64,000 bases of DNA from CAYOEJ01 sp964403015 (lineage in GTDB: Bacteria > Actinomycetota > Actinomycetes > Actinomycetales > Actinomycetaceae), in the NCBI GenBank assembly GCA_964403015.1, contig CAYOEJ010000006.1, positions 4,960 to 68,959 on the forward strand, in the 5' to 3' direction. The notes under the pieces are model-generated. The model was given only the letters and a program-made list of their open reading frames with translations. It ran no database searches and was not told the origin of the DNA. Below, one piece after another: positions 43,234 through 51,725 of the stretch (position 1 is the first letter of the stretch; each line of letters starts with the position of its first letter). The position numbers were made by a program, and so were the translations under genes.

Positions 43234-44468
43234 GTGTGATCCTCTGCTTGCCCAATGACCCATCCACGACGAATCTCGAATGCCACCATGTCGCCAACCG
43301 CAAACGTATTATCGACGTCGGGAACCGAGGCCACGATGGTCCCGAATTCGGTCTCCACGTCGTATCGCATGTGAGAGCGCGCGAAACTCACCCGAATTAT
43401 CTGCCCCTTGTTGCCAACGACGTGGCTTGAAGAATCTCGCGTCAGCGTCACATTTTCCGGTGGGAAGCAGACGACGACGGCGCCAGCCCCGCGTCCGTTG
43501 AAGAGCACGTCTGTTTGTCCAAGCCGAACTATGGTTTGGTCCGCACCCATGTCTTGCGCGAAGCCAGCGGCACGAGATGCCGATTCACCAGCGGCGTGAG
43601 ATTCAGATTTACCAGCGGCGTGAGGTTCAGATTTACTTTGGACCCCCGACTGAGACGCCCCCACCTTCTCGACGCGAGTTCCCTTGGGCAGCGATTGGCC
43701 AACGAAGACGTTCGGGTTCCCCATCGAATGTGCGACGAATTGGCTTGCTGGCCTGTCATACACCGCTCGTGGCGAGTCCAGCTGAGCCATCGTGCCATCT
43801 TTGAGAATCAAGAGGAGGTCGGCAACTTCGCAGGCTTCATCAACATCGTGCGTGATGTAGATGGCGGACATTCGGTGCCTGCGAACCTGATCCATGATGT
43901 CGTGTCGCATGGCTCCCCGAGAGGGAGCATCGACGTGTGCGAGCGGTTCATCGAGGAGGAGCACCTCTGGTCTCCGAATGAGCGTGCGCGCTAGAGCAAC
44001 GCGCTGACGCTGGCCGCCTGAAAGTGTTTCCGGGTAGGCATGGGCAAGTCCAGAAATGTTCATTTCCGCGAGTCCGATGCCGATAAGGTCCGCGCGCTTC
44101 TTCTCTGGCATCGTCGCGTCGTCTAGCCCAAAGCCCACATTCTCTGCCACGCTCAGTTGTGGAAAGAGTACGGATTCTTGGGGGACAAGACCGGTGGGGC
44201 GATGCTGTGGAGCGAGGTCCGAGAATTTACGTCCTCGGCTTGAGATATCCCCAAAGGCTTTGACGAGACCAGCGATGGCACGCACGAGAGTGGTCTTTCC
44301 AGAGCCTGATGGGCCGACCACGGCCATAATCTGGCCGGGCGGAATATCAAAAGTTATTCCTTCAATGCGTCCGGGCACCCGGAGGTCGGACACCGAAAGA
44401 CCGGCAACCGATAGTTGAGCTTCGCCAGCTTGGACTTCAGCGTTGTCCTGCATCATGTCCGGATCCAT
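43221..44468 (-). CDS. ABC transporter ATP-binding protein (FbpC/PotA-like importer subunit)
   Basis: The 415-residue ATPase has Walker A GPSGSGKTT (52-60), the signature LSGGQRQRVALARTL, Walker B VLLLDEPLAHVDAP and H in ITHDVDEA. A C-terminal TOBE-type region follows (VVCFPPENVTLTRDS and onward), as in FbpC, PotA and ThiQ-like importers. The linker between them carries three 8-residue repeats. The ATG at 44468 has GGGAG upstream; the longer frame has no homology. It overlaps the permease gene by 16 bases and the kinase gene by 13. Confidence 0.9.
   Translation of the reverse strand: MDPDMMQDNAEVQAGEAQLSVAGLSVSDLRVPGRIEGITFDIPPGQIMAVVGPSGSGKTTLVRAIAGLVKAFGDISSRGRKFSDLAPQHRPTGLVPQESVLFPQLSVAENVGFGLDDATMPEKKRADLIGIGLAEMNISGLAHAYPETLSGGQRQRVALARTLIRRPEVLLLDEPLAHVDAPSRGAMRHDIMDQVRRHRMSAIYITHDVDEACEVADLLLILKDGTMAQLDSPRAVYDRPASQFVAHSMGNPNVFVGQSLPKGTRVEKVGASQSGVQSKSEPHAAGKSESHAAGESASRAAGFAQDMGADQTIVRLGQTDVLFNGRGAGAVVVCFPPENVTLTRDSSSHVVGNKGQIIRVSFARSHMRYDVETEFGTIVASVPDVDNTFAVGDMVAFEIRRGWVIGQAEDHTCGT
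43564..43635 (-). repeat. Three in-frame 24-bp repeats inside the ABC ATPase gene
   Basis: Units begin at 43564, 43588 and 43612. They encode KSEPHAAG, KSESHAAG and ESASRAAG in the linker between the ATPase domain and the TOBE region. The two right-hand units are nearly identical, pointing to recent expansion. Confidence 0.9.
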
Positions 44469-46063
44469 CTTCGCTCCCTGCCTGACTTTGCTTCGGATGA
44501 TATTACGCCAAGAAAAGTCAAAATTGAGACGACGACAAGCAGGAGCACGCTTCCGACAATGACCGTCGCGAGACCAAGGATAAGCAATTGATCGTCCTGT
44601 CCCGCCGCTGCGGCACTCGCCAAAAGCGGTCCGAGTTGGGGCCACGGGGTCGAATCAACATAGATGGCAGGTATAGCGCGGCTGAGTAGTACTCCTAAGA
44701 GGAATGCCGTCATACCGATCCAAGGCAGAATTGATCTCGGAAGCACGATTGTGAAGAAAATGCGCAACGAACTCGCGCCGCAATCTTCCGCTGCTTCAAT
44801 GAGGTCCGCGTTAGATCTAATCGTGAGTTCAACTGTGAAGAACATAAGCGGGAGCGCAATGGTGGCGTAGGCGAGCCCGATTCCCAAGGATCCTCCACCT
44901 ATGGTCGCACCTCCCACAAGCGGTGGAACGATTCCGACGCCCCCGACCGCTATCCAGTCGGAGTGGATGAGAGAAATGATCATGCCTCCGCAGGTGAGTC
45001 CGACCAGCGCCATGCCAGCCACGACCAGCTTGATGGTGAAGCGCAATTTGCCACGTCGCAGCCCATAGGCGAGGAGTGAGCCTGTGATAAAGGAAAGGAC
45101 TACCGTGGGCAGCACCAACGCGATCGTGGATGTCATCGGCCCGGCAACGTCAATCCGTCCTAGACCACCGTCACGTAGGTTGTGGAGAACCCTCACCACG
45201 AGCGTGATCACGATTGCGGTGTATATGCAGATATTGAATAGGCCCGTAAGTGTGAGCCTCCGACTGGCGGGAAGTTGGGAGGAGGATAGGCGAAGGAGCG
45301 GCTGAAATGATGACGCCAGTGCAGTCTTGCCTTGGGCGACGGCGGTCTTCCCCCGGGTCACGAGGAAGGAAGGCCGGGCTAGGAGGAAGGACGTCAAGAG
45401 TACCGCAACGCAGCATGCGAGCGTTACGGTGATGAGCTGGATCGGCAGGTGTGGGGGAACATCCGCGGTCAACGAATGCACTGTTGCAGAACTGAAATGG
45501 GATTCGTTACCTCCGAAAGCCAAAGCGATGCCAGGGTCCGTAGCAGATAGTAGTGCGGCGTAAAGAACCGACACGGCTAGCGCTCGTATGATGTCACCCC
45601 GGAACATGCTAAAGACTGCCTCAGCGGGGCTTCTGCCGAGGGTCGTGGCAATTTCGATTGCGGTGATGTCAATGCGGTGCAGCAGGATGACCTGAGTTAA
45701 GAATGCGATAGGCATCGCAGTGAGCATCGTGGCGACGAGAAGTAGGGGGAAGCCATAGGGCGGCATGTTGAAAGGTGGCCCAACGAGGATCGCTGCAATG
45801 ACGGGGGAGGGGATCAGGATCGGAAATGCTCCAGCGAGCAACACGAAAGGAACGGGGATGATCGACGGCAATCGCGTGCTGAGGGAAAGCGGGAGCGCAA
45901 GAATTGCTCCAGCGATGCAACTGGACAATACGAGGACAGCCGTGCGACCGGTAGTTGCGAGAACGGCGTCGTCCAACAGGTAACCAAGTGTGGCTGTGAC
46001 TAACGCAGCAACGACGACGATGATTCCCACCGAGCGAAAGCTGACTCCTCTAGATCTGACCAT
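44453..46063 (-). CDS. ABC transporter permease, fused two-domain (FbpB/AfuB type)
   Basis: The 536-residue protein has about 12 hydrophobic helices in two halves, each with an EAA-type loop that docks to the ATPase: IEIATTLGRSPAEAVFSMFR in the first half and DLIEAAEDCGASSLRIFFTI in the second. This duplicated architecture is typical of iron(III) FbpB, ThiP and the sugar-phosphate permease AfuB. AGGTG stands before the ATG. It overlaps the binding-protein gene by 14 bases. Confidence 0.88.
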   Translation of the reverse strand: MVRSRGVSFRSVGIIVVVAALVTATLGYLLDDAVLATTGRTAVLVLSSCIAGAILALPLSLSTRLPSIIPVPFVLLAGAFPILIPSPVIAAILVGPPFNMPPYGFPLLLVATMLTAMPIAFLTQVILLHRIDITAIEIATTLGRSPAEAVFSMFRGDIIRALAVSVLYAALLSATDPGIALAFGGNESHFSSATVHSLTADVPPHLPIQLITVTLACCVAVLLTSFLLARPSFLVTRGKTAVAQGKTALASSFQPLLRLSSSQLPASRRLTLTGLFNICIYTAIVITLVVRVLHNLRDGGLGRIDVAGPMTSTIALVLPTVVLSFITGSLLAYGLRRGKLRFTIKLVVAGMALVGLTCGGMIISLIHSDWIAVGGVGIVPPLVGGATIGGGSLGIGLAYATIALPLMFFTVELTIRSNADLIEAAEDCGASSLRIFFTIVLPRSILPWIGMTAFLLGVLLSRAIPAIYVDSTPWPQLGPLLASAAAAGQDDQLLILGLATVIVGSVLLLVVVSILTFLGVISSEAKSGRERRWIRT

Positions 46064-47033
46064 CGCGCACCTGTTCTAGCCAGTGTGAAATCAAATGGCT
46101 CCGAACGGCAGCCACCTTTGCTGCATCCAGATGAACGACGGGAACTTCGAGGTGAGCGAGCTCGGAGCCAAGGTTGCCCTCCAAAGTTGAGGAGACGGGT
46201 GCTTGAGAAGCAGCATTTGCACCAAGCTTTTGACCTTCGTCGCTGACCGCAAACTCGACGAATTCATTCGCTTCGGGCAGGTTCGCGCTCCCTGCGACGA
46301 GGGCGATTGCGCCAATCTCATAACCGGTTCCCTCCTGGGGATAAACCGTGTGAACCGGAGCGCCGAGTTCACGTTCACGCTCACAGTATGGGGCGAAGGT
46401 GATCCCGACGTCGACGCGCTCGCGAGCTACGAGCGTTGCAGGAACCACGCCGGAATCGGTGTAGACCGAAACGTGTTCGTCAAGTTGGTCAAAAAAGGCT
46501 GTGGAATCCTCAAGCGAGCCGTGAAGTACGTGCTGTACGGCAAGCATGGTGGCTGCCGTTCCGGAGGTCAAAGGATTAGGAGCCGCTACAGTCACATCGC
46601 CGTCAAGCAGATCCGCCCATGAAGTGATTCCCGCATGTGAGTCGTGGACGCACAGGGCAAGGATGCCGCCGTAAATCTCCTGCCATGAATCGCCTTCGTC
46701 CCCACCGGACGTGGCCTGCAGCAAGCCACGTTGATCGGCGAGCACGTAGGCGTCCGACGGCCCGCCCATCCACACGTCGAACTCGGACGCAGAATCGCTC
46801 AATCTTCCGAGCGCCTCCGACGTGGGAACGCGAAGAAGCTCCACGTTAAGACCGGATGCCTCCTTAAATGCATCCACCACCGCCTCGCAGGAATTTCGAT
46901 TGTTCGAGCACAGCACGGTGATGTCGGCAGATGGTGGCCGTATAAGAAAAAGCGCAGCGATGACCACTGCGCTGACAGCCCCGGTCGCTATGAAACGCGG
47001 TAGCGCAGAGCGAGTCCAGCGAGATGAAATCAT
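46050..47033 (-). CDS. ABC transporter substrate-binding protein (FbpA/AfuA-like)
   Basis: The protein has an N-terminal hydrophobic segment (FIATGAVSAVVIAALFLI) that is a signal peptide or anchor, with no lipobox cysteine. It then shows a type II periplasmic-binding fold: VLCSNNRNSCEAVVDAFKEA, EFDVWMGGPSDAYVLADQ and APNPLTSGTAATML. DVWxGG and the PxTSGTA segment are shared by iron-type proteins and by AfuA-like hexose-phosphate binders. An ATG at 47033 is used (327 residues); a TTG at 47048 overlapping the exonuclease stop is the alternative. The ligand is not provable from sequence. Confidence 0.82.
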   Translation of the reverse strand: MISSRWTRSALPRFIATGAVSAVVIAALFLIRPPSADITVLCSNNRNSCEAVVDAFKEASGLNVELLRVPTSEALGRLSDSASEFDVWMGGPSDAYVLADQRGLLQATSGGDEGDSWQEIYGGILALCVHDSHAGITSWADLLDGDVTVAAPNPLTSGTAATMLAVQHVLHGSLEDSTAFFDQLDEHVSVYTDSGVVPATLVARERVDVGITFAPYCERERELGAPVHTVYPQEGTGYEIGAIALVAGSANLPEANEFVEFAVSDEGQKLGANAASQAPVSSTLEGNLGSELAHLEVPVVHLDAAKVAAVRSHLISHWLEQVRDGQI

Positions 47034-47044
47034 GAACCCATGCT

Positions 47045-47743
47045 TCAAGCAAGCTTTGCAACGGGCCAGCCGGGTGATTCGTTGAACGGTCGGCCTTCCT
47101 GGGCGGCACGCCGCGAAATAAATGCCATGAACTCCGAGTGGGCAGTTCTCTGCTGATCCATGAGGGATTCGAGATCTTCCTCGGCAACGGCCGGGTGGCG
47201 GCGAACCATCGCGCCGAGAACTCGCAAGGTGGCCAATACGTCTGCTTCGGCATTGTGGAACGAATCGTCGGAGGCAACGCCGTAATGCTCGGCTAGATTC
47301 TCCAGCCGTCGCTTGCCTTTGCGGTATCGATCAACGTGGCGATCCAACATGTAAGGATCCACCACCGGGCCAATCTCACGCCCCAACCGTTCAGCGAGCG
47401 TTCGCAGACCGTGGCGCTCCAACTCGCACTCGATGAGAGTCAGATCGTAGCTCGCATTGAAGGCCACCACGGGATTGTCGTTGGCCATGTGGTTGTGCAA
47501 GAGGTCCGCGATCTCTTCGATGACTTCTTTGGCGGGCCTCCCTTCCCGACGCGCATGCTCCGTAGAAATACCGTGGACAGCCTGCGCCTGCGCAGGAATC
47601 TCCACGCCTGGATCGGCGAGCCAGTAGTGCTTTGTCACGACGTCGTCGACAATCACCACCGACGCCGTCACAAGACGCGACTCACCCGGATCAATTCCGG
47701 TGGTCTCCGTATCAAACCCAAGAATCGGGCGGGTAGTCCACAT
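47045..47743 (-). CDS. DEDDh-family 3'-5' exonuclease
   Basis: The 232-residue protein has all exonuclease acidic residues: D11 and E13 in GFDTETTG, D100 in ASYDLTLIE, and H163 with D168 in HNAEADV. It resembles the DNA polymerase III epsilon exonuclease domain and stand-alone DnaQ-like proteins. The ATG at 47743 is preceded by GAGAGGAAA. The frame stays open far upstream, antisense to guaB3, but without homology. It ends two bases into the possible TTG start of the binding protein, so it may be cotranscribed with the ABC operon, a functional link I cannot explain. Confidence 0.88.
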   Translation of the reverse strand: MWTTRPILGFDTETTGIDPGESRLVTASVVIVDDVVTKHYWLADPGVEIPAQAQAVHGISTEHARREGRPAKEVIEEIADLLHNHMANDNPVVAFNASYDLTLIECELERHGLRTLAERLGREIGPVVDPYMLDRHVDRYRKGKRRLENLAEHYGVASDDSFHNAEADVLATLRVLGAMVRRHPAVAEEDLESLMDQQRTAHSEFMAFISRRAAQEGRPFNESPGWPVAKLA

Positions 47744-47845
47744 GCGTTTCCTCTCGTTAAGCCATATTGTACGCATGACCCTCCGACACCTTCCGCTCAA
47801 TCCACAGCGCTTTGCGTGCGTGCAGTTAGTGGATAGGCTGGGGGT

Positions 47846-48958
47846 GTGACTAACGAAGTAGAAATTGGACGCGGAAAGCGCGCCCGGGTCGGTTATTCCT
47901 TCGACGACATTTCGGTTGTGCCCTCGCGGCGAACCCGGGACGCAGCAGACGTGGCAGTCTCTTGGCAGCTTGACGCCAATCTGCTCGACATCCCCATCAT
48001 GTCCGCTCCCATGGACTCCGTGACATCGCCTGAAACCGCGATTAAGCTCGGCCAACTCGGCGGAGTGGGCGTGTTGGATCTTGAGGGACTGTGGACTCGC
48101 TACGAAGACCCGTTGCCCTACTTTGAAGAGATCGCAGACGTTTCCAACAAGGAGGCCACCACGCGGCTCCAGCAGATTTACCGGGAGCCCATCAAACCGG
48201 AACTGATCACGCAACGGTTGGAGGAAATCCGCGCGGCTGGCGTCGTCGTCGCCGGATCGCTCTCGCCGCAACGAACACAGGAGCACTGGCGAACCGTGAC
48301 CGACGCCGGTGTGGACCTCTTTATTATTCGCGGCACCACGGTATCGGCCGAGCACGTCTCCTCGAATCGTGAACCGCTGAACCTCAAACGCTTTATCTAC
48401 GAACTGGATGTGCCCGTTGTGGTCGGTGGCGCGGCGTCGTACACCGCGGCTCTCCACCTGATGCGTACCGGGGCCGCCGGAGTCCTCGCAGGATTTGGAG
48501 GAGGGGCGACGACGGCGAACAGACGCACGGTTGGCGTAGCCGTTCCGATGGCGACGACGGTGGCAGACGTTGCGGCCGCCCGGCGAGAGTATATGGATGA
48601 GACGGGTGGACGCTACGTTCACGTCATCGCCGATGGGCAGGTGTCTACCGGCGGTGACTTGGTCAAAGCGATTGCCTGCGGGGCTGACGGCGTCATGCTT
48701 GGAACCGCACTGGCGCGCGCCGATGAGGCGCCTGGTCGGGGGTACCACTGGGGTGCCGAGGCCCACCACAAGGACTTGCCTCGCGGAGAACGCGTTGACG
48801 TTGGCGCTGTTGGGCCCCTCGAACAGATCCTCTTCGGGCCCGCACACGATGCCCGTGGCCGCACAAACATGATCGGTGCGCTTCGCCATGCGATGGCCAT
48901 GACCGGATACTCGGACGTGAAGGAATTCCAGCGCGTTGAGGTGGCCGTGAGTGCCTAG
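47846..48958 (+). CDS. guaB3: GuaB3-type IMP dehydrogenase family protein
   Basis: The 370-residue TIM-barrel protein belongs to the CBS-less paralogues of IMP dehydrogenase found in actinobacteria (RRTRDAADVAVSWQLDA, GTTVSAEHVSSNREPLNLKRFIYELDVP in part, ARREYMDETGGRYVHVIADG). The catalytic-loop cysteine of true GuaB (GSICTTR) has no counterpart: the equivalent stretch is GFGGGATTANRRTVG. Its reaction in this host is therefore open. GTG start. It is divergent from the exonuclease gene over about 100 bases and is followed by fumC. Confidence 0.9.
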   Translation: MTNEVEIGRGKRARVGYSFDDISVVPSRRTRDAADVAVSWQLDANLLDIPIMSAPMDSVTSPETAIKLGQLGGVGVLDLEGLWTRYEDPLPYFEEIADVSNKEATTRLQQIYREPIKPELITQRLEEIRAAGVVVAGSLSPQRTQEHWRTVTDAGVDLFIIRGTTVSAEHVSSNREPLNLKRFIYELDVPVVVGGAASYTAALHLMRTGAAGVLAGFGGGATTANRRTVGVAVPMATTVADVAAARREYMDETGGRYVHVIADGQVSTGGDLVKAIACGADGVMLGTALARADEAPGRGYHWGAEAHHKDLPRGERVDVGAVGPLEQILFGPAHDARGRTNMIGALRHAMAMTGYSDVKEFQRVEVAVSA

Positions 48959-48982
48959 CCAATTCGGCTCAGTGGCTGAATC

Positions 48983-49011
48983 TTGACTGCAGCACACTTC
49001 TGTCCCATATC
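48983..49011 (+). promoter_or_regulatory. Candidate promoter of fumC
   Basis: TTGACT (48983-48988) and CATATC (49006-49011) lie 17 bases apart, 70 bases before the fumC ATG. The -35 is good, the -10 fair. Confidence 0.45.
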
Positions 49012-49080
49012 GGCAAACAAAATACAAGATAAAATCATATTCGTCGTTGCGCCACAGTGGCGCCCAACAAGGAGGTTGAC

Positions 49081-50469
49081 ATGACCGAATACCGCATCGA
49101 ACACGACACCATGGGTGAGGTTCGAGTCCCGGCAGACGCCCTTTACCGCGCCCAAACGCAGCGTGCCGTGGAAAACTTTCCGATTTCTGGAAAGACCCTA
49201 ACGCCACCGCACATCCACGCACTTGCGCAGATCAAGCGGGCGGCAGCCAAGGCGAACAACGAACTCGGTGTTATTGATGATGCGCGTTCGGCGGCCATCG
49301 TTGAGGCAGCCGACGAAGTCATTTCCGGCAAGCACGATGACCAGTTCCCGATCGACGTCTTCCAGACCGGTTCCGGAACGTCGTCGAACATGAACATGAA
49401 CGAGGTCATTTCGAACCTTGCCACGCAGATCGCCGGCGAGGACGTACATCCGAACGATCACGTCAACGCTTCGCAGTCCTCGAACGATGTTTTCCCATCC
49501 TCGATTCACATCGCGGCGCTCGCGGCCGTGGAACACGATCTTCTGCCCAAGCTGGACATTCTTGCTACCTCGCTGGAGGCAAAGTCTGCCGAGTTCAAGG
49601 ACGTTGTTAAGGCCGGCCGCACCCACCTCATGGATGCCACGCCGATTACTCTTGGTCAGGAATTCTCCGGCTACGCGCAGCAGATTCGTTACGGTATTGA
49701 GCGCGTGAAGACTACGCTCGGGCGTCTTGCCGAACTCCCACTCGGCGGTACCGCAGTGGGCACCGGCATCAATACGCCGGAAGGCTTCTCCGCACGCGTC
49801 ATTGAACTCATTGCAGAGAACATGGATCTTCCGTTTGTGGAGGCCGCTAACCACTTCGAAGCACAGGCCGCGCAGGATTCCCTCGTCGAAACGTCCGGTG
49901 CCCTTCGCACGATCGCAGTTTCACTGGTGAAGATTGCCAACGACCTTCGCTGGATGAGCTCCGGCCCACGTTCGGGTATCGGCGAGATTCACCTGCCAGA
50001 CCTCCAGCCGGGTTCGTCGATTATGCCGGGCAAGGTTAACCCGGTTGTCCCCGAAGCCACGGTCATGGTTGCCGCTCAGGTTATCGGTAACGACGCCGCG
50101 ATCGCTTTCGCAGGATCCCAGGGCAACTTCGACCTGCTGGTCATGCTCCCGGTGATGGCGCAGAACTTGCTGGATTCGATCACGATCGTCGGCAACGTGT
50201 CCGAGGTGCTCGCCAAGCGCACGGTAGACGGCATTGTGGCCAACGAAGAGCGCTGCCTTGAACTCGCTGAGTCTTCCCCCTCGATCGTGACCCCACTGAA
50301 CCGCCACATCGGTTACGAGAACGCTGCCAAGATTGCCAAGCATTCCGTGAAGGAGAATATGACGGTCAAGGAAGCAGCCCTCGACCTCGGCTTCGTAGAG
50401 CGCGGTGAGATCGACGAGGAGACGTTGAACAACGCCCTTGACGTCCGCACCATGGTGGGTGACAACTAA
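49081..50469 (+). CDS. fumC: Class II fumarate hydratase
   Basis: FumC interconverts malate and fumarate and feeds the SdhCAB/Frd complex. The 462-residue protein has TGSGTSSNMNMNEVI, GRTHLMDATPITLGQEFSGY and the superfamily signature GSSIMPGKVNP carrying the catalytic serine loop. The ATG at 49081 is chosen because AAGGAGG lies six bases upstream. The 3' end forms the first unit of a 26-bp tandem repeat, and a hairpin shared with the convergent acetyltransferase gene follows. Confidence 0.96.
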   Translation: MTEYRIEHDTMGEVRVPADALYRAQTQRAVENFPISGKTLTPPHIHALAQIKRAAAKANNELGVIDDARSAAIVEAADEVISGKHDDQFPIDVFQTGSGTSSNMNMNEVISNLATQIAGEDVHPNDHVNASQSSNDVFPSSIHIAALAAVEHDLLPKLDILATSLEAKSAEFKDVVKAGRTHLMDATPITLGQEFSGYAQQIRYGIERVKTTLGRLAELPLGGTAVGTGINTPEGFSARVIELIAENMDLPFVEAANHFEAQAAQDSLVETSGALRTIAVSLVKIANDLRWMSSGPRSGIGEIHLPDLQPGSSIMPGKVNPVVPEATVMVAAQVIGNDAAIAFAGSQGNFDLLVMLPVMAQNLLDSITIVGNVSEVLAKRTVDGIVANEERCLELAESSPSIVTPLNRHIGYENAAKIAKHSVKENMTVKEAALDLGFVERGEIDEETLNNALDVRTMVGDN

Positions 50470-50552
50470 TTTGCGCCATGGTGGATGCCTACTGATTCAC
50501 GCCATGGTGGGTGACTACTAAATAGCACCACGGTAGGCGCATACTGCAGTCG
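50449..50552 (+). repeat. Four decaying 26-bp copies of the fumC 3' end
   Basis: CATGGTGG recurs at 50451, 50477 and 50503, and a degenerate CACGGTAG at 50529, an exact 26-bp period. Copy 1 is the end of fumC (ACCATGGTGGGTGACAACTAA in two parts). Copies 2 and 3 keep the stop-bearing end as CTACTGA and CTACTAA. Identity falls off with distance from the gene. Confidence 0.88.
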
Positions 50553-50560
50553 ACTATAAG

Positions 50561-50596
50561 AATGAAGCGGGGGCTCACGCCTCCGCTTCATTCTGA
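50561..50596. terminator. Bidirectional terminator between fumC and a GNAT gene
   Basis: A 13-base stem (50561-50573 with 50580-50592, arm AATGAAGCGGGGG, one wobble pair) closes a 6-base loop and ends in T-rich sequence on both strands. Confidence 0.8.
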
Positions 50597-50676
50597 TTGT
50601 ACTCGGTTCTCTGTTGCGTTTAACCCTTAGTGAACTCGGTTCTGTTCAGACACAGGACCAGTCCGAGATAAAGGCC

Positions 50677-51120
50677 CTAGTCGTTCTTGACTCGGTACAC
50701 GTTTGTTTCGCGAAGATCGAAACCGCAGCGTTTGTAGAGCCGGTTGGCGGCTTCGCGCGATGGGCGAGAGGTGAGGTCCACAGTCTTTGCGCCGCGCTTC
50801 TTAGCAAGATCAATAGCGGCTTCGACGAGCTTTTGACCAGCGCCTTGACCGCGGGCATCGCCGTCTACCACGACATCCTCGATCCACGCGCGCCAGCCGG
50901 TGGGAATCTCGAAGGTGACAAGGGTGAGCATGCCGAGAATCTTGCCACTCGTATCTCCGTCCTCACCGCGGTATACGAAGAGGTCGATGGCGTCTTGGGA
51001 AAGGAACGATTCGATCCGCTCCAGATCCATAGGAGCCGACGACGACGATAGCTGAGGGATCAGAACTTCGAAGGCTTCTGCTAACTCGGGTGAAGTATCG
51101 GTGACAAGTTCAACTGCCAT
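50677..51120 (-). CDS. GNAT-family N-acetyltransferase
   Basis: The 147-residue acetyltransferase has the acetyl-CoA loop DARGQGAGQKLVEAAID and the following VDLTSRPSREAANRLYKRCGF, typical of small single-domain GNATs. The central WIEDVVVDGDARG gives beta-4 and the pyrophosphate loop. AAAGGA precedes the ATG. Its substrate cannot be inferred: it stands alone between fumC (convergent) and a gene-poor stretch. Confidence 0.85.
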   Translation of the reverse strand: MAVELVTDTSPELAEAFEVLIPQLSSSSAPMDLERIESFLSQDAIDLFVYRGEDGDTSGKILGMLTLVTFEIPTGWRAWIEDVVVDGDARGQGAGQKLVEAAIDLAKKRGAKTVDLTSRPSREAANRLYKRCGFDLRETNVYRVKND

Positions 51121-51464
51121 GAGAATCCTTTCGGTCCGCTGGGCTGCGGGTTCGTTGTTGTTCGCTAACTTAGCGTACGGCGCAAGAAATTTGTGAGACG
51201 TCGGGACGGTAATGCGTCAATTGGTTGAAGGCGACGCTTCTTGAGAGGTGATATCAATTCGTAACGTTGCTGCCATTGTTCCGTCATGGGTTCACTGCTA
51301 CTGTCGCCGCATGACGTAAGTGATATTCAAGCTGGAGTACTCCAGAGCGAGTTCTGAAGAAAACGAGACCTCACGGGATTGCTCTTAAGACAGAAACATC
51401 TTCACTTTTGCGAGCGTTTAATCCTGATCGTAACGCCATACTTTGCAGGTAGGTGAGATCCCCT
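51121..51464. other. Gene-poor interval upstream of the lipoprotein remnant
   Basis: No supported gene, tRNA or hairpin is seen in these 344 bases. AGGTGAG just before 51465 is the ribosome-binding site of the next gene. Confidence 0.5.
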
Positions 51465-51714
51465 ATGGATCGTCGAATGAGAAGTACGGCTCTAGGTGCC
51501 GTTGTCTTCGTTCTCAGTCTGGGAGCTTGTAGTGCCCAGGAACGAACCATGTACGAGGATTTTTTCGGCAGAGAAACTAATGAAACGATGCTCTCCGATC
51601 GTCGTCGTCGCAACCGAAGGTGTGACGGAGGAGATCCTAGATAAGGCCAAGGCTGGCGGCTACAAGGATCTTCTGATCAACGTTAATTGTTACGAACACA
51701 GCGAAACTGATTGA
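51465..51714 (+). pseudogene. Frameshifted small lipoprotein gene (probable)
   Basis: The start MDRRMRSTALGAVVFVLSLG runs into a lipobox LGACS, so the 5' end encodes a lipoprotein signal peptide; AGGTGAG precedes the ATG. After ETNETMLS the reading frame ends soon in an Arg-rich run, while the +1 frame continues as PIVVVATEGVTEEILDKAKA and GGYKDLLINVNCYEH to a TGA at 51714. The two halves together look like one protein of about 80 residues broken by a frameshift. I do not recognise the family. A sequencing error or two unrelated frames are alternatives. Confidence 0.45.
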
Positions 51715-51725
51715 GCCACCGCCCT

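Noticed and set aside
47744..49222. 5' extension of the exonuclease frame to 725 residues on the minus strand
   Set aside because: It is antisense to guaB3 and part of fumC, is Cys/Arg/His-rich without homology, and a well-placed ribosome-binding site precedes the ATG at 47743.
50593..50700. ACTCGGT motif repeated at 50601, 50634 and 50690 near the GNAT 3' end
   Set aside because: It could be a seventh, decayed example of the post-stop repeats, but spacing is irregular (33 and 56 bases) and only 7-10 bases are shared.
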